This document shows, in pieces, positions 38,279 through 48,518 of a stretch of 64,000 nt of DNA. Each line of letters opens with the position of its first letter. Position 1 is the stretch's first letter. Made by a program: the position numbers and the translations under genes. The DNA lies in the NCBI RefSeq assembly GCF_014297465.1, contig NZ_JACORT010000001.1:310001-374000 (forward strand), in the 5' to 3' direction. The notes beneath the pieces were generated by a model that worked only from the letters and a program-made list of their open reading frames with translations, searched no databases and had not been told where the DNA came from. This stretch comes from Ramlibacter cellulosilyticus (GTDB taxonomy: Bacteria > Pseudomonadota > Gammaproteobacteria > Burkholderiales > Burkholderiaceae_C).

Positions 38279-38806
38279 ATGAACCAGGAAGCATTCGTCT
38301 GCGACACTTGTGGGGAGCGCCACGAAGGACTCCCGACCGACTTCGGCTTCCGCCTGCCGGACGAGGTGCACGCTCTCTCGTACCTCGATCGCTACCTGAG
38401 AAGCCGGTACAACGCGGACCTCTGCACTCTCGACGAAAGCAGGTACTTCGTACGCGGCGTGCTGCGCGTTCCGCTGCTCGAGGCACGCGAGGACTTCGGG
38501 TGGGGCGTCTGGGTCGAGGTGTCGGCCGCGGACCACGACAACTACGTCAGGCGTTTCCACGACGCAGCCGAAAATGCTCCGCGCTTCCCGGGAGTCCTGG
38601 CGAATGCGATACCCGGACACGAACGGGCGCTCGGGCTGCCCTTGGAGGTTCAGCTGGGGCGGGAAGACCAACGTCCGATGCTGCATTGCCTTGCCGCCAG
38701 CACCCATGCCCTGGCGATCGAGCAGCGGGAAGGGATTTCGGCCAGGAGGCACCATGCCATCCTCGAGTGCACCGGCTTCTTCCAGCACGATGGGGACGGT
38801 GCCTGA
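38279..38806 (+). CDS. DUF2199 domain protein
   Basis: 175 residues. The N-terminal FVCDTCGERHEGLPTDFGF gives a possible zinc knuckle (C-x2-C plus His). The core YFVRGVLRVPLLEAREDFGW and GVWVEVSAADHDNYVRRF is characteristic of DUF2199, whose function is unknown. ATG 38279 was chosen because it directly precedes the conserved Cys block. Convergent with recJ. Confidence 0.82.
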   Translation: MNQEAFVCDTCGERHEGLPTDFGFRLPDEVHALSYLDRYLRSRYNADLCTLDESRYFVRGVLRVPLLEAREDFGWGVWVEVSAADHDNYVRRFHDAAENAPRFPGVLANAIPGHERALGLPLEVQLGREDQRPMLHCLAASTHALAIEQREGISARRHHAILECTGFFQHDGDGA

Positions 38807-38829
38807 CGGGGGCTCGCCCTGCGCCTGGG

Positions 38830-40539
38830 TCAGAACTCCGCGCCCTCGACGAGGAAGCGCACCCTCCGCACCCCCTGCCATTCATCCGCCTCCAGGCGGA
38901 ACGCGAGCTTCACCTTTCCCGGCAGCGGCTCGGTGCGGCCGAACCAGATGCCGTCGACCGGCTGGCCCTGGTGGCGCAGCTTCAGCGACAGGTGCTTCTC
39001 GCCCACGAGCTTCTGCGACACGACCTCCACTTCCTCGCTGAACACGGGCGGCGCGAAGCCCTGGCCCCACACCTCCTGGTGCAGCGTGTCGACGAGGTCG
39101 GGACGGCGGTATTCCGGGGCGAGCGGGCCGTCCGTGTGCAGGCTGCGCAGCAGCGTGGCGGCGTCCAGCCACTCCTGCGCCACCTGCGCCAGGGCATGCT
39201 CGAAGACGTCCAGGTGCTCCTCCGCCACCGTGCAGCCCGCGGCCATCGCGTGTCCGCCGAAGCGCAGCAGCACGCCGGGATGGCGCTTGGCGACCAGGTC
39301 CAGCGCGTCGCGCAGGTGGAAACCGGGGATGGAGCGGCCGGAGCCTTTCAACTCGTGCTCCTTGCCCGGCGCCTGGCTCGCGGCGAACACGAAGGTCGGG
39401 CGGTGCAGCTTGTCCTTGATGCGCGAGGCCACGATGCCGACGACGCCTTCGTGGAAGTCGGGATCGAACACGCAGATCGCCGGCGGCGGCTCCTCGCCTT
39501 CCTCGAACATGGCCTCCACCATCTCCAGCGCCTGCTCGCGCATGTCGCCCTCGATCTCGCGCCGGTCGCGGTTGATCCCGTCCAGCGTGCGCGCGAGTTC
39601 GTCGGCGCGCGCGGCATCGTCGGTGAGCAGGCATTCGATGCCCAGCGTCATGTCGGCCAGGCGCCCCGCCGCGTTGATGCGCGGGCCGAGGGCGAAGCCG
39701 AAATCGAAGGTGGTCGCGGCTTCCGCCTTGCGGCCGGCCACCTGGAACAGCGCCGCGAGCCCGCAGGGCAGCGCGCCCGCGCGGATGCGCCGCAGGCCTT
39801 GCGCGACGAGCCGGCGGTTGTTCGCATCGAGCTTCACGACGTCGGCCACGGTGCCCAGCGCCACGAGCGGCAGCAGCGCGTCGAGCTTGGGCTGGGTGCG
39901 CTCGTCGAACACGCCGCGCGCGCGCAGCTCGGCGCGCAGCGCGAGCAGCACGTAGAACATCACGCCCACGCCGGCGACGGACTTGCTCTCGAAACCGCAA
40001 CCGGGCTGGTTGGGGTTCACGATCAGCGCGTCCTGCGGCAGGGTGGCGCCCGGGAGGTGGTGGTCGGTCACCAGCACCTGCAGGCCCAGCTCGCGCGCGG
40101 CGGCCACGCCGTCGATGCTCGCGATGCCGTTGTCGACCGTGATCAGCAGGTCGGCGCCGAGCTGGCGCACGCGCTGCGCGATGCTGCGCGTGAGGCCGTA
40201 GCCGTCGACGACGCGGTCCGGCACCAGGTAGGAGACGTTCTTCGCGCCCAGCAGGCGCAGCCCGCGCACACCAACGGCGCAGGCGGTGGCGCCGTCGCAG
40301 TCGTAGTCCGCGACGATGCACAGCTTGCGGTCCGCCGCGATCGCGTCGGCCAGCAGGCGGGCGGCTTCGGTCGCGCCCTTCAGCGTCGCGGGCGCGAGCA
40401 GGCGCCCGAGGCCGTTGTCCAGTTCTTCCTTGGCGGCCACGCCGCGCGCGGCGTAGAGGCGCGCGAGCAGCGGGTGGATGCCCGCCTGCTCCAGCGCCCA
40501 GGCGGCGCGCGGCGGCACGTCGCGGGTGATGATCTTCAC
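38830..40539 (-). CDS. recJ: Single-stranded-DNA-specific exonuclease RecJ
   Basis: 569 residues from a GTG start at 40539 with GGAGGGCTT upstream. It is the 5'-to-3' ssDNA exonuclease of recombination and mismatch repair. DHH-family motifs are present: ADYDCDGATA (motif I), DNGIA, VTDHHLPG and PNQPGCGF. DHHA1-domain blocks follow: GPRINAAGRL and the GGHAMAAGCTV motif. The C-terminal OB-like domain ends VKLAFRLEADEWQGVRRV. Its start overlaps the stop of the upstream gene by four bases. Confidence 0.96.
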   Translation of the reverse strand: MKIITRDVPPRAAWALEQAGIHPLLARLYAARGVAAKEELDNGLGRLLAPATLKGATEAARLLADAIAADRKLCIVADYDCDGATACAVGVRGLRLLGAKNVSYLVPDRVVDGYGLTRSIAQRVRQLGADLLITVDNGIASIDGVAAARELGLQVLVTDHHLPGATLPQDALIVNPNQPGCGFESKSVAGVGVMFYVLLALRAELRARGVFDERTQPKLDALLPLVALGTVADVVKLDANNRRLVAQGLRRIRAGALPCGLAALFQVAGRKAEAATTFDFGFALGPRINAAGRLADMTLGIECLLTDDAARADELARTLDGINRDRREIEGDMREQALEMVEAMFEEGEEPPPAICVFDPDFHEGVVGIVASRIKDKLHRPTFVFAASQAPGKEHELKGSGRSIPGFHLRDALDLVAKRHPGVLLRFGGHAMAAGCTVAEEHLDVFEHALAQVAQEWLDAATLLRSLHTDGPLAPEYRRPDLVDTLHQEVWGQGFAPPVFSEEVEVVSQKLVGEKHLSLKLRHQGQPVDGIWFGRTEPLPGKVKLAFRLEADEWQGVRRVRFLVEGAEF

Positions 40540-41492
40540 AAGCCCTCCAGCAGGCTGGCCGCCGAGGGGGCGGCAAACAATCGTGTGAGGCGGCGCCAGC
40601 CGCCTTGCGGGACCGCGGACGACCACGTGCGCGCGGCCACTTCGCCGCACAGCGTGAGTCGGACCGTGCGGCCCTTGTCGAGTTCCTTGAGCAGGCGCGC
40701 GAACTCGCGCGCGTCCAGCTGTTCCCAGGCGGTGGCCCAGGCCTTCCAGTCGCCCAGCAGCGCCGCATCGCGCAGGTAGGGCGTGACCTGCAGGCCGGGC
40801 ACCTGCCGCGCGTCCACGCCCGGAGGCAGCGCGCCCGAGCCGCTCACCCAGAAGGAGTTGACCGGGAGCTGCCCGCCGCGCTGGCGCGCGTCGTTGAGGG
40901 GCAGCGTGTAGAGCAGCATCTGCATCTCCTGCTGCAGGCGCCGCAAGGGCCGGCCGCTCTCGCCGGTGGGCAGCCACGGCTCGATGCGGCGGCCCGCCAC
41001 GCGGTCCAGGGACGCGGTGGGCAGGCTGCGGAAGGCCTCGCCTTCGGCCAGCCAGCGCAGCGGCGCGTCGTAGCGCAGGGTGATGCCGTCCTCCGCGAAC
41101 CAGGGCTGCATGGCCTGCAGCAGCGCGCGCGAGTCCTCCGCGTCCAGCCGCAGGTCCTGCGGGTGCGCCATCGCGATGTGGTCGGCGCCCACGCGCCAGT
41201 GCGCGGGGTGGATCCAGGCCCAGCCCGCGCCGGTCTCGGCGGGGTCGGCCTGGCGCACCTGCAGGGCGGCCAGCGGGATCAGGCCGTCGGGCGTGTCCAG
41301 GCCGTAGGCGCGGGCCAGCGCCCGCTCGTGGGGCGGGGACAGGCTGGCCGGGTCGCCCACGTCGGCCGACTCGGGCGCGAGCCGGCGCGCGAGGCGCTGC
41401 AGGTTGGGCAGCGCCAGGCCTTGCAAGGCCTGCGCGCACTCCGCCGCCGAGCAGGCGGCGAAGGGAACGAGCAAGTGGACTCCGTCTGACAC
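40536..41492 (-). CDS. Conserved hypothetical protein upstream of recJ
   Basis: 318 residues, translationally coupled to recJ. Recognisable features are few: a C-rich N-terminus (PFAACSAAECAQALQGL), the block HIAMAHPQDLRLDAEDSRAL, and PVNSFWVSGSGALP, a pattern found in proteins sometimes labelled phosphoglycerate mutase in Burkholderiales. I see no catalytic residues of either phosphoglycerate-mutase family and would not assign that activity. Genomic coupling to recJ is the best clue to a role. Confidence 0.75.
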   Translation of the reverse strand: MSDGVHLLVPFAACSAAECAQALQGLALPNLQRLARRLAPESADVGDPASLSPPHERALARAYGLDTPDGLIPLAALQVRQADPAETGAGWAWIHPAHWRVGADHIAMAHPQDLRLDAEDSRALLQAMQPWFAEDGITLRYDAPLRWLAEGEAFRSLPTASLDRVAGRRIEPWLPTGESGRPLRRLQQEMQMLLYTLPLNDARQRGGQLPVNSFWVSGSGALPPGVDARQVPGLQVTPYLRDAALLGDWKAWATAWEQLDAREFARLLKELDKGRTVRLTLCGEVAARTWSSAVPQGGWRRLTRLFAAPSAASLLEGL

Positions 41493-41554
41493 AGCCGTAT
41501 TGTCGGGGATGCCACAATCCCCGCCGATGCAATCCTTCTACTGAACGGGCACGC

Positions 41555-42808
41555 ATGGCCCTTCCTTACGAGCTCGTGCTGGGTTGGCGCTACACCCGCG
41601 CCGGCCGCGCCACCCGCCGCAACGGCTTCATCTCCTTCATTTCCGGCGTCTCGATGCTCGGGATCTCGCTGGGCGTGGCCGCCCTCATCATCGTGCTCTC
41701 GGTGATGAACGGGTTCCAGAAAGAGGTGCGGGACCGCATGCTGGGCGTCGTCTCGCACATCGAGGTGTACGGCCCCGGCGGCGGCACGCTGCCGGACACG
41801 GCGCGCACGCTGGAGGAAGTGCGGAAGAATCCCGAGGTTGTGGGCGCAGCGCCCTTCGTGGCGGCGCAGTCGCTGCTGGCGCGCGGCGAGGACATGCGCG
41901 GCGCCATCGTCCGCGGCATCGACCCGAAGCTGGAAGGCCAGGTCACCGACCTCGCGGCCACCGCGCAGGCGACGCTGGACAAGCTCCAGCCCGGCCAGTT
42001 CGGCGTGGTGCTCGGCGTGGAACTCGCCCGCAACATGGGCGTGCGCGAAGGCGATGCGGTCACCATGATCGCGCCCGGCGGCCAGGTCACGCCCGCGGGC
42101 GTGGTGCCGCGCCTGAAGCAGATGACGGTGGTCGGCACCTTCGATTCCGGCCACTTCGAGTACGACAGCGGCCTGGCGATGGTGCACATCGAGGACGCCG
42201 AGCGGCTGTTCCGGCTGGAGGGCCCGACGGGCGTGCGGCTCAAGCTGCGCGACCTGAACCGCGCCCGCGAGGTGGCCGCGGATCTCACGACGCAGCTCTC
42301 CGGCGACTTCCTGGTGCGCGACTGGACCCGCCAGAACCGCACCTGGTTCGCCGCCGTGCAGCTGGAGAAGCGGATGATGTTCATCATCCTCACCCTGATC
42401 GTCGCGGTGGCCGCCTTCAACCTCGTGAGCACGCTGGTGATGACCGTGACCGACAAGCGCGCCGACATCGCCATCCTGCGCACGCTGGGCGCCAGTCCTT
42501 CCAGCATCATGGGGATCTTCGTCGTGCAGGGCGCCGCCGTCGGCGTGATCGGCACGCTCGCGGGGCTCCTGATCGGGCTGGCCGTCGCCTTCAACATCGA
42601 CACGCTGGTGCCCGCCCTGGAGCACGCGCTGAACGCGAGCTTCCTGCCCAAGGACATCTACCTGATCAACCGCATGCCCAGCGACCCGCAGGCCAACGAC
42701 ATCGTGCCGATCGCGCTGATCTCGCTCGCGCTCGCCTTCGTCGCGACGCTTTATCCCAGCTGGCGTGCCAGCCGCGTCAACCCCGCGGAGGCGCTGCGCT
42801 ATGAATGA
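41555..42808 (+). CDS. lolC: Lipoprotein-releasing ABC transporter permease, LolC/LolE type
   Basis: 417 residues with the topology of the LolC/E family: one N-terminal membrane helix (about 28-48, [20 protein letters not shown]), a large periplasmic domain, then three helices at about 270-300, 320-345 and 385-405. The opening blocks [20 protein letters not shown] and [13 protein letters not shown] are diagnostic. It releases outer-membrane-bound lipoproteins to LolA. A single LolC/E gene next to lolD suggests a homodimer. It overlaps lolD by 8 bp. Confidence 0.94.
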   Translation: MALPYELVLGWRYTRAGRATRRNGFISFISGVSMLGISLGVAALIIVLSVMNGFQKEVRDRMLGVVSHIEVYGPGGGTLPDTARTLEEVRKNPEVVGAAPFVAAQSLLARGEDMRGAIVRGIDPKLEGQVTDLAATAQATLDKLQPGQFGVVLGVELARNMGVREGDAVTMIAPGGQVTPAGVVPRLKQMTVVGTFDSGHFEYDSGLAMVHIEDAERLFRLEGPTGVRLKLRDLNRAREVAADLTTQLSGDFLVRDWTRQNRTWFAAVQLEKRMMFIILTLIVAVAAFNLVSTLVMTVTDKRADIAILRTLGASPSSIMGIFVVQGAAVGVIGTLAGLLIGLAVAFNIDTLVPALEHALNASFLPKDIYLINRMPSDPQANDIVPIALISLALAFVATLYPSWRASRVNPAEALRYE

Positions 42809-43517
42809 CATGGTCGTCCCCCACACGGGCATCGTGCTTTCCTGCACCGGCCTCACCAAGCGCTTCAGCGAAGGCGGCCTCGACGTCGAGGTGCTGCGCG
42901 GCGTCGACATGGAAGTGCATGCCGGCGAGACGCTCGCCATCGTCGGCGCCTCGGGCTCCGGCAAGAGCACGCTGCTGCACGTGCTTGGTGGCCTGGACGC
43001 GCCCACGTCCGGTTCCGTGCAGCTGATGGGTCAGGACCTCGCCCGCCTCGACCCGTCGACGCAAGGCCGGCTGCGCAACCAGCACCTGGGCTTCGTCTAC
43101 CAGTTCCACCACCTGCTGCCCGAGTTCAGCGCGCTGGACAACGTGGGCATGCCGCTGCGCATCCGCCGCGAGCCGCTGGAGAAGGTGCACGCCCAGGCGG
43201 CGGAGATGCTGGCGGCGGTGGGCCTGAAGGACCGCATGAAGCACCGGCCCGCGGAACTCTCGGGCGGCGAACGCCAGCGCGTGGCGATCGCGCGCGCACT
43301 CGTGGCGCATCCCGCCTGCGTGCTGGCCGACGAGCCCACCGGCAACCTCGACCGGCGCACGGCCGACACGGTGTTCGAGCTGATGCTGCGGCTCGCGCGC
43401 GAGCGCGGCACCGCCTTCGTGATGGTGACGCACGACGAGCAACTGGCCGCCCGCTGCGGCCGCACGCTGCGGCTCACGCTGGGCCGCCTGGATCAGCCCG
43501 CCGCGGCGCTCGCCTGA
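42801..43517 (+). CDS. lolD: Lipoprotein-releasing system ATP-binding protein
   Basis: 238 residues. Walker [11 protein letters not shown]-loop region [18 protein letters not shown], signature [15 protein letters not shown], Walker [12 protein letters not shown] and switch His in VTHDEQLA. The [14 protein letters not shown] block is typical of LolD. It powers the permease encoded just upstream. Its last 25 bp overlap, head-on, the end of the glycosyltransferase gene on the other strand. Confidence 0.96.
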   Translation: MNDMVVPHTGIVLSCTGLTKRFSEGGLDVEVLRGVDMEVHAGETLAIVGASGSGKSTLLHVLGGLDAPTSGSVQLMGQDLARLDPSTQGRLRNQHLGFVYQFHHLLPEFSALDNVGMPLRIRREPLEKVHAQAAEMLAAVGLKDRMKHRPAELSGGERQRVAIARALVAHPACVLADEPTGNLDRRTADTVFELMLRLARERGTAFVMVTHDEQLAARCGRTLRLTLGRLDQPAAALA

Positions 43518-45457
43518 GCGAGCCCTTCGAACGCCTCGGTGAGGCGTTCGGCGAAGAGACGTCCATCGAACAACGGCGAGCGGCGCACCTGTGCGCGCAG
43601 CCCTGCGCGCAGCGCTTGCAGCGCCTGCGGGTCGCCGGCGAAGCGCACGGCCTTCTCCACGTACTCGTGCGGATCCTGCGCGACCCACTCCGGCAGCCCC
43701 GCGGCCGCGAGCAGCGCCGCGCCCTGGCGGGCCAGCATGCGGTCGCCACGCAGCGTCAGCGTGGGCACGCCCATCCACAGCGCCTCGCAGGTGGTGGTGC
43801 CGCCCGGATACGGGAAGGTGTCCAGCAGCAGGTCCACGTCGGCATGCGCGGCGAGGTAGGCCGGACGCGGCAGCTGCCCGTGCAGGTGCACGCGCTCGGG
43901 GTCGATCGCGTGGCGGCGCAGGCGCTGCACGAAGGCGTCGCGCGTGCGTGCGTCGCCCAGCGCCTTGTTCTGCAGCCGCAGCGTCGCCTCCGGCACGCGC
44001 GCGAGGACGGCGCTCCACAGCTGCAGCACGTCGTCGCCGATCTTCCCCAGCATCTGGAAGCAGCCGAAGGTGACGGCGCCCTGGCGCAGCGCAGGCGTCG
44101 GCGCCACTGCCGGCGCGTCCTCCGGCGGCGCGAAGCACAGGCGGCTGCCGGGCAGAGTCCACACGCGTTCCGTGAAGTGGGCTTGGTGCTCCGGCGGCAC
44201 GCTCGCCTCGTCGGCGAGCAGCCAGTCGATGGCGGGCACGCCCGTGGTCGCGAAGTAGCCGAGCCAGCTGGCTTGCACCGGCGCCGGCTTCCACGCGAAC
44301 ACGGGCAAGGCGTTGTGCGCGGTGTGGCCGGCGAGGTCCACCAGCAGGTCGATGCCGTCGGCATGGATGGCCCGCGCGGCCGCTTCGTCCGAGAGGCCGG
44401 CGATGCTGCGCCACGCCGCGAAGTGCGGCCGCAGGCGCGCGGTGAGCGCGTCCTCGCGCGTGACGGTCGGATAGGCCACCAGCGCGATGCGGCGGCGGTC
44501 CACGTGCGGAAGCCAGCCTTCCAGGAAGTAGCCGACGGGGTGCGATCGCAGGTCCCCGCTGACGAAGCCCACGCGCAAGGGACCGGGATGCGGGCGCGGC
44601 GCGCCGGCGAGCGGGCCGCCCGCACGGGACTGCACGGCGGCCCCGAAGCGGCGCGCTTGCGCGAGCGCCTCTTCCAGCGGCAGGGTGGCGTCGTGGTTCA
44701 GCGCGAGCAGCAGGTTGCTGTGCGCGCCGGCGAACCCGGGGGCGAGCGCCATGGCTGCGCGATAGCACTCGCGCGCCTCGGCCAGCCGGCCCTGGTCCTT
44801 CAGCAGGTTGCCGAGGTTGCTGTGCACCTCGCCCCGTTGCGGGTCGATCGCCAGCGCACGCCGGTACGCGGCTTCGGCTTCGGCGGCCTGGCCCAGGTCG
44901 GCGAGCGTGTTGGCGAGGTTGTTCTCCGCCTGCGCCAGGCCCGGCTGCAGTTCGAGGGCGCGCCGATAGCAGCGCGCCGCCTCCGGCATGCGGTGCAGCT
45001 CGCGCAATGCGGTGCCCAGCTCGTTGTGGGCGTCCGCCGAATCCGGCTGCAGTTCCACCAGGCGCTGCAGCGCGTGCTCCGCTTCGGGAAAGGCATGCGC
45101 GCGCATCAGTGCACGTGCCAGCACCTGCCACGCCTCCGGTGCGTCCGGCCGCAGCCGTGCCGCTTCGCGAAAGCAGTGCAGCGCGCCCTGGAGGTCGCCA
45201 GCGGCGGCGAGCGCGTTGCCCAGGTTCGCCTGCGCCTCGGCATCCTGCGGCAGCAGCACCACGGCCTGCCGCTTCGCCTCGAGGGCTTCGCTGGCGCGGC
45301 CCTGCGCCGCGAGGGCGACGCCCAGTGCCTTCCACAGGCCGCCGTGGCGCGGCTGCCGCGCGATCAGCGCGCGCGCCGCTTCTTCCAGTTCGCGGTAGCG
45401 GCCTTCGGAGAAGAGCCGCGGGAGGTCGGGGGCGTCGCGACCGGCGGCGTCCGTCAC
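43493..45457 (-). CDS. TPR protein with GT41 (O-GlcNAc transferase-like) domain
   Basis: 654 residues from a GTG start overlapping the upstream stop (GTGA). Residues 1-270 hold about seven tetratricopeptide repeats ([36 protein letters not shown]). The C-terminal catalytic part has [69 protein letters not shown] and [20 protein letters not shown], the hallmark blocks of the GT41/SPINDLY family. Bacterial members glycosylate proteins such as flagellins or adhesins; the target here is unknown. Confidence 0.92.
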   Translation of the reverse strand: MTDAAGRDAPDLPRLFSEGRYRELEEAARALIARQPRHGGLWKALGVALAAQGRASEALEAKRQAVVLLPQDAEAQANLGNALAAAGDLQGALHCFREAARLRPDAPEAWQVLARALMRAHAFPEAEHALQRLVELQPDSADAHNELGTALRELHRMPEAARCYRRALELQPGLAQAENNLANTLADLGQAAEAEAAYRRALAIDPQRGEVHSNLGNLLKDQGRLAEARECYRAAMALAPGFAGAHSNLLLALNHDATLPLEEALAQARRFGAAVQSRAGGPLAGAPRPHPGPLRVGFVSGDLRSHPVGYFLEGWLPHVDRRRIALVAYPTVTREDALTARLRPHFAAWRSIAGLSDEAAARAIHADGIDLLVDLAGHTAHNALPVFAWKPAPVQASWLGYFATTGVPAIDWLLADEASVPPEHQAHFTERVWTLPGSRLCFAPPEDAPAVAPTPALRQGAVTFGCFQMLGKIGDDVLQLWSAVLARVPEATLRLQNKALGDARTRDAFVQRLRRHAIDPERVHLHGQLPRPAYLAAHADVDLLLDTFPYPGGTTTCEALWMGVPTLTLRGDRMLARQGAALLAAAGLPEWVAQDPHEYVEKAVRFAGDPQALQALRAGLRAQVRRSPLFDGRLFAERLTEAFEGLAQASAAAG

Positions 45458-46491
45458 AGGATCCGGTTGAACCAGACCAGCGACAGCCCGGCCGACAGCA
45501 GCGCCAGCGCGGCGGCGGCGAGGGCGAACAGCGCCGAGATCTCCGTTTCCTTCTTCTCCACGGTCAGCTTGGAGCTGAGCGTCTCGTAGACCTTCTTCAG
45601 GTCGTTCGCCGTGCCCGCGTAGAAGTATTCGGCCGAGGTCTTCTGCGCGATGGCCTTGAGCGTTTCCTCGTCGAGGCGCACGCGCATGGACCAGCCTTCG
45701 AAGCCGATCGTCTCGCCGTCGACCGTGCCGATGCCCACCGTGTACACGCGCACGCCGCGGTCGGCGGCGATCTTGGCGGCTTCCAGCGGGTCGACGCCCG
45801 TGGTGCGCTGGCCGTCGGTCAGCATGATGATCGCCGCGGACGGGTACGAGCCCGGCGCTACCGGCGTGAACTCCTTCTTCGGCTTCTTCTCGTTGTCGAG
45901 CGAGAAGCCGCGCATGCGCTGGCCGCCCTGCATGGATTCGAGGTCGATGCCCGCGTCCGGGAACAAGGTGGCGAGCGAGATGACGATCGCGTTGCCCGTC
46001 GCCGTGGCGCGCTGCAGCTGGAAGCGGTCGATCGCGGTCACCAGGTCCTCGCGGTTGGTCGTCGGCAGCTGCGCGACCTGGGCGGAGCCGGCGAAGGCGA
46101 CCACGCCGACCTTCACGTGCCGGGGCAGTTCCTGCAGGAAGGCCTTGGCCGCGTTCTGCGCGGCGACCAGGCGGTTCGGCTGCACGTCGGTGGCGCGCAT
46201 GCTGCCGGACACGTCCATGGCCAGGATGATCGTCTGCTGGTTGGAAGGCAGCGTGACCACCGCCACCGGGCGCGAGGCCGCGAGCAGCAGCGCCGTCATC
46301 GACAGCAGGAACAGCACCGGCGGGATGTGGCGGCGCACCTGCGAGCCCGTGCCCATGGCCTCCTTCACGATCGAGAGCGAGGCGTAGCGCACCGCCAGCT
46401 TCTTCTTGCGGCGCAGGAGGTAGACGTACAGCCCCACCAGCAGCGGCAGGGCCAGCAGCAGCCAGAGGAATTGGGGCCAGAGGAATTGCAT
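45454..46491 (-). CDS. VWA-domain membrane protein (BatA-like)
   Basis: 345 residues. Two N-terminal membrane helices (about 5-25 and 58-78) are followed by a von Willebrand A domain with an intact metal site (AMDVSGSM, then a Thr in the ATATGNAI region and Asp in LTDGQRTTG). A C-terminal helix (SALFALAAAALALLSAGLSL) anchors the end. It is the third gene of a MoxR-DUF58-VWA module; such modules are thought to help assemble or activate metal-dependent or envelope complexes. Confidence 0.9.
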   Translation of the reverse strand: MQFLWPQFLWLLLALPLLVGLYVYLLRRKKKLAVRYASLSIVKEAMGTGSQVRRHIPPVLFLLSMTALLLAASRPVAVVTLPSNQQTIILAMDVSGSMRATDVQPNRLVAAQNAAKAFLQELPRHVKVGVVAFAGSAQVAQLPTTNREDLVTAIDRFQLQRATATGNAIVISLATLFPDAGIDLESMQGGQRMRGFSLDNEKKPKKEFTPVAPGSYPSAAIIMLTDGQRTTGVDPLEAAKIAADRGVRVYTVGIGTVDGETIGFEGWSMRVRLDEETLKAIAQKTSAEYFYAGTANDLKKVYETLSSKLTVEKKETEISALFALAAAALALLSAGLSLVWFNRIL

Positions 46492-46506
46492 GGCTTGTCT
46501 CCAGGT

Positions 46507-47496
46507 TCAGGCCACGTGCCGCAGGTGGGCGGGCAGGCTGCCGGAAGCGAGTTGGCTGCGGCGCTTGCGCATGTCCACGAAGCGCACGATGGCATCCACC
46601 AGGTCCGCGTCGGTGGAGAGCTCCAGCGCGTCGACGCCGCTGCGGGTGAGCGCTTCGCGCAGGTCGGCTTCGCGCTGCGCGGCGATGCGCGCGAAGCGCT
46701 TGCGGAAGCCGGCGTCGTGCGTGTCCACGACCACCTGCTCGCCGCTTTCCGCGTCGCGCAGGGTGAGCAGGCCGAGGTCGGGCAGGTCGAGTTCGAGCGG
46801 GTCGAGCACGCGCACGGCCACCACTTCGTGGCGCTGCGCGAGCTGCGCCAGCGCCTTCTCCCAGCCGGGTTCGCTGATGAAGTCCGACACCACGAAGACC
46901 GTGGAACGGCGCTTGATCAGGCTGGCGCCGGAAGCGAGCAGGTCCGCCAGCCGCGTCGGGCTGCCTTCGGCCGTCACGCGGTCCAGCATGCTGTGCAGCA
47001 GGTGCAGCACGTGGCGGCGGCCGCTGCGGGTGGGGATGACGGCGTCGACGCCGGAGCCGTAGAGCATGGCGCCCACGCGGTTGCCGTGGCGCGTCAGCAG
47101 GCGCGCGAGCACGGCGACGAACTCCGCGGACACGTTGCGCTTGCGCAGCTCGCCCGAACCGAAGTCCACCGAGGGGCTCAGGTCCAGCAGGAACCAGGCC
47201 GACATCTCGCGGTCTTCGGTGAAGACGCGCACGTGCGGCGACTGCATGCGCGCGGTGACGTTCCAGTCGATGTGGCGCACGTCGTCGTGCAGCTGGTATT
47301 CGCGCAGGTCGGCCAGGTCCAGGCCGGTGCCGCGCAGCAGCGTGCGGTAGTCGCCCTGCAGCAGCCCGTCGAGCCGGCGGATGACCTTCCACTCCAGCCG
47401 GCGCAGCACGTGCTCGGCATGGTGGGCCGGCGTTGCCGGTGCCACGACGGCCGGCGCCGGCGCGGGGGCTGCTTTCCTAGGCCACCAGCTTTTCAT
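46507..47496 (-). CDS. DUF58 domain protein
   Basis: 329 residues. After an Ala/Pro-rich N-terminus, the DUF58 core reads HIDWNVTARMQSPHVRVFTE and DREMSAWFLLDLSPSVDFGS, a VWA-like fold with an imperfect metal site (DLSPS). Arg-rich helices close the protein. It is the middle gene of the MoxR-DUF58-VWA module and overlaps the MoxR gene by 20 bp. No membrane segments are seen, unlike many DUF58 proteins. Confidence 0.9.
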   Translation of the reverse strand: MKSWWPRKAAPAPAPAVVAPATPAHHAEHVLRRLEWKVIRRLDGLLQGDYRTLLRGTGLDLADLREYQLHDDVRHIDWNVTARMQSPHVRVFTEDREMSAWFLLDLSPSVDFGSGELRKRNVSAEFVAVLARLLTRHGNRVGAMLYGSGVDAVIPTRSGRRHVLHLLHSMLDRVTAEGSPTRLADLLASGASLIKRRSTVFVVSDFISEPGWEKALAQLAQRHEVVAVRVLDPLELDLPDLGLLTLRDAESGEQVVVDTHDAGFRKRFARIAAQREADLREALTRSGVDALELSTDADLVDAIVRFVDMRKRRSQLASGSLPAHLRHVA

Positions 47497-48484
47497 GTTC
47501 GAGGGGCTTCGGCGGCGCCGGGATCTTGGCCATGATCTTCTGGATCAGCGCGTCGGCGGTCATGCCTTCGGACAGGGCCTCGTACGACAGCACCACGCGG
47601 TGGCGCAGCACGTCGGGCACCAGGTCCACCATGTCCTCCGGCAGCGCGTAGCCGCGGCCGCGCAGCATCGCCATGGCGCGCGCGCCTTCCACCAGGCCGA
47701 TGGTGGCGCGGGGGCTCGCGCCGTAGGTGATGAAGCGGCCGAGGTCCTTCAGGCCGTGGCGATCGGGTTGGCGCGTCGCCGACACGAGCTTCACGGCGTA
47801 CTGCACGTACGAGGGATCGACGTAGACCGCGCGGCATTCCTTCTGCAGGGCCGCGAGCTGCTCGGTCGTGGCGACCGGCGTGACGTCCACGTTCGGGCCG
47901 GTCACGCGCTGCACGATCACGAACTCTTCCTCGTCGGTCGGGTAGTCGACGAGCACCTTCATCATGAAGCGGTCGACCTGCGCCTCCGGCAGCGGATACG
48001 TGCCTTCGGTCTCGATCGGGTTCTGCGTGGCCATGACGAGGAAGGGATTCGGCACCTTGTGCGTCTCGCCCGCGATCGTGACCTGGCGCTCCTGCATCAC
48101 CTCGAGCAGCGCGCTCTGCACCTTGGCGGGCGCCCGGTTGATCTCGTCGGCGAGCAGCAGGTTGGCGAACACCGGGCCCAGCGAGGTGGAGAAGTCGCCC
48201 GTCTTCTGGTTGTAGATGCGCGTGCCCACCAGGTCGGCCGGTACCAGGTCGGGCGTGAACTGGATGCGCTTGAACTGCCCCCGCATGGTGTTGGCCAGCG
48301 TCTTGACGGTCAGCGTCTTCGCGAGGCCCGGCACGCCTTCCACCAGCAGGTGGCCCTGCGCCAGCATCGCGACCATGACGCGCTCGAGGAAGCGGTCCTG
48401 CCCGACGACGACGCGCTTGACCTCGTAGAGGATCTGTTCCATCAATTGCGCCGTGGCGCTGTCCGTGCGACTCGAGGTTTCCAT
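47477..48484 (-). CDS. MoxR-family AAA+ ATPase
   Basis: 335 residues from ATG 48484. Walker A GVPGLAKT, Walker B LLLADEIN, RAPAKVQSALLEVMQERQVT (sensor/pore region), MATQNPIETEGTYPLPEAQ and DRFMMKVLVDYP are the full set of MoxR motifs. It is a chaperone-type ATPase that works with the downstream DUF58 and VWA proteins. The target complex is not evident from the window. An S1C protease gene lies 34 bp upstream on the same strand and may be cotranscribed. Confidence 0.94.
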   Translation of the reverse strand: METSSRTDSATAQLMEQILYEVKRVVVGQDRFLERVMVAMLAQGHLLVEGVPGLAKTLTVKTLANTMRGQFKRIQFTPDLVPADLVGTRIYNQKTGDFSTSLGPVFANLLLADEINRAPAKVQSALLEVMQERQVTIAGETHKVPNPFLVMATQNPIETEGTYPLPEAQVDRFMMKVLVDYPTDEEEFVIVQRVTGPNVDVTPVATTEQLAALQKECRAVYVDPSYVQYAVKLVSATRQPDRHGLKDLGRFITYGASPRATIGLVEGARAMAMLRGRGYALPEDMVDLVPDVLRHRVVLSYEALSEGMTADALIQKIMAKIPAPPKPLEHEKLVA

Positions 48485-48518
48485 GGAGGTCCTGCTGGGG
48501 GGTGGAACGGGCGTGCCG

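Noticed and set aside
40536..41492. Calling the gene upstream of recJ a phosphoglycerate mutase.
   Set aside because: Neither the RHG motif of the cofactor-dependent family nor the metal-binding residues of the independent family could be seen.
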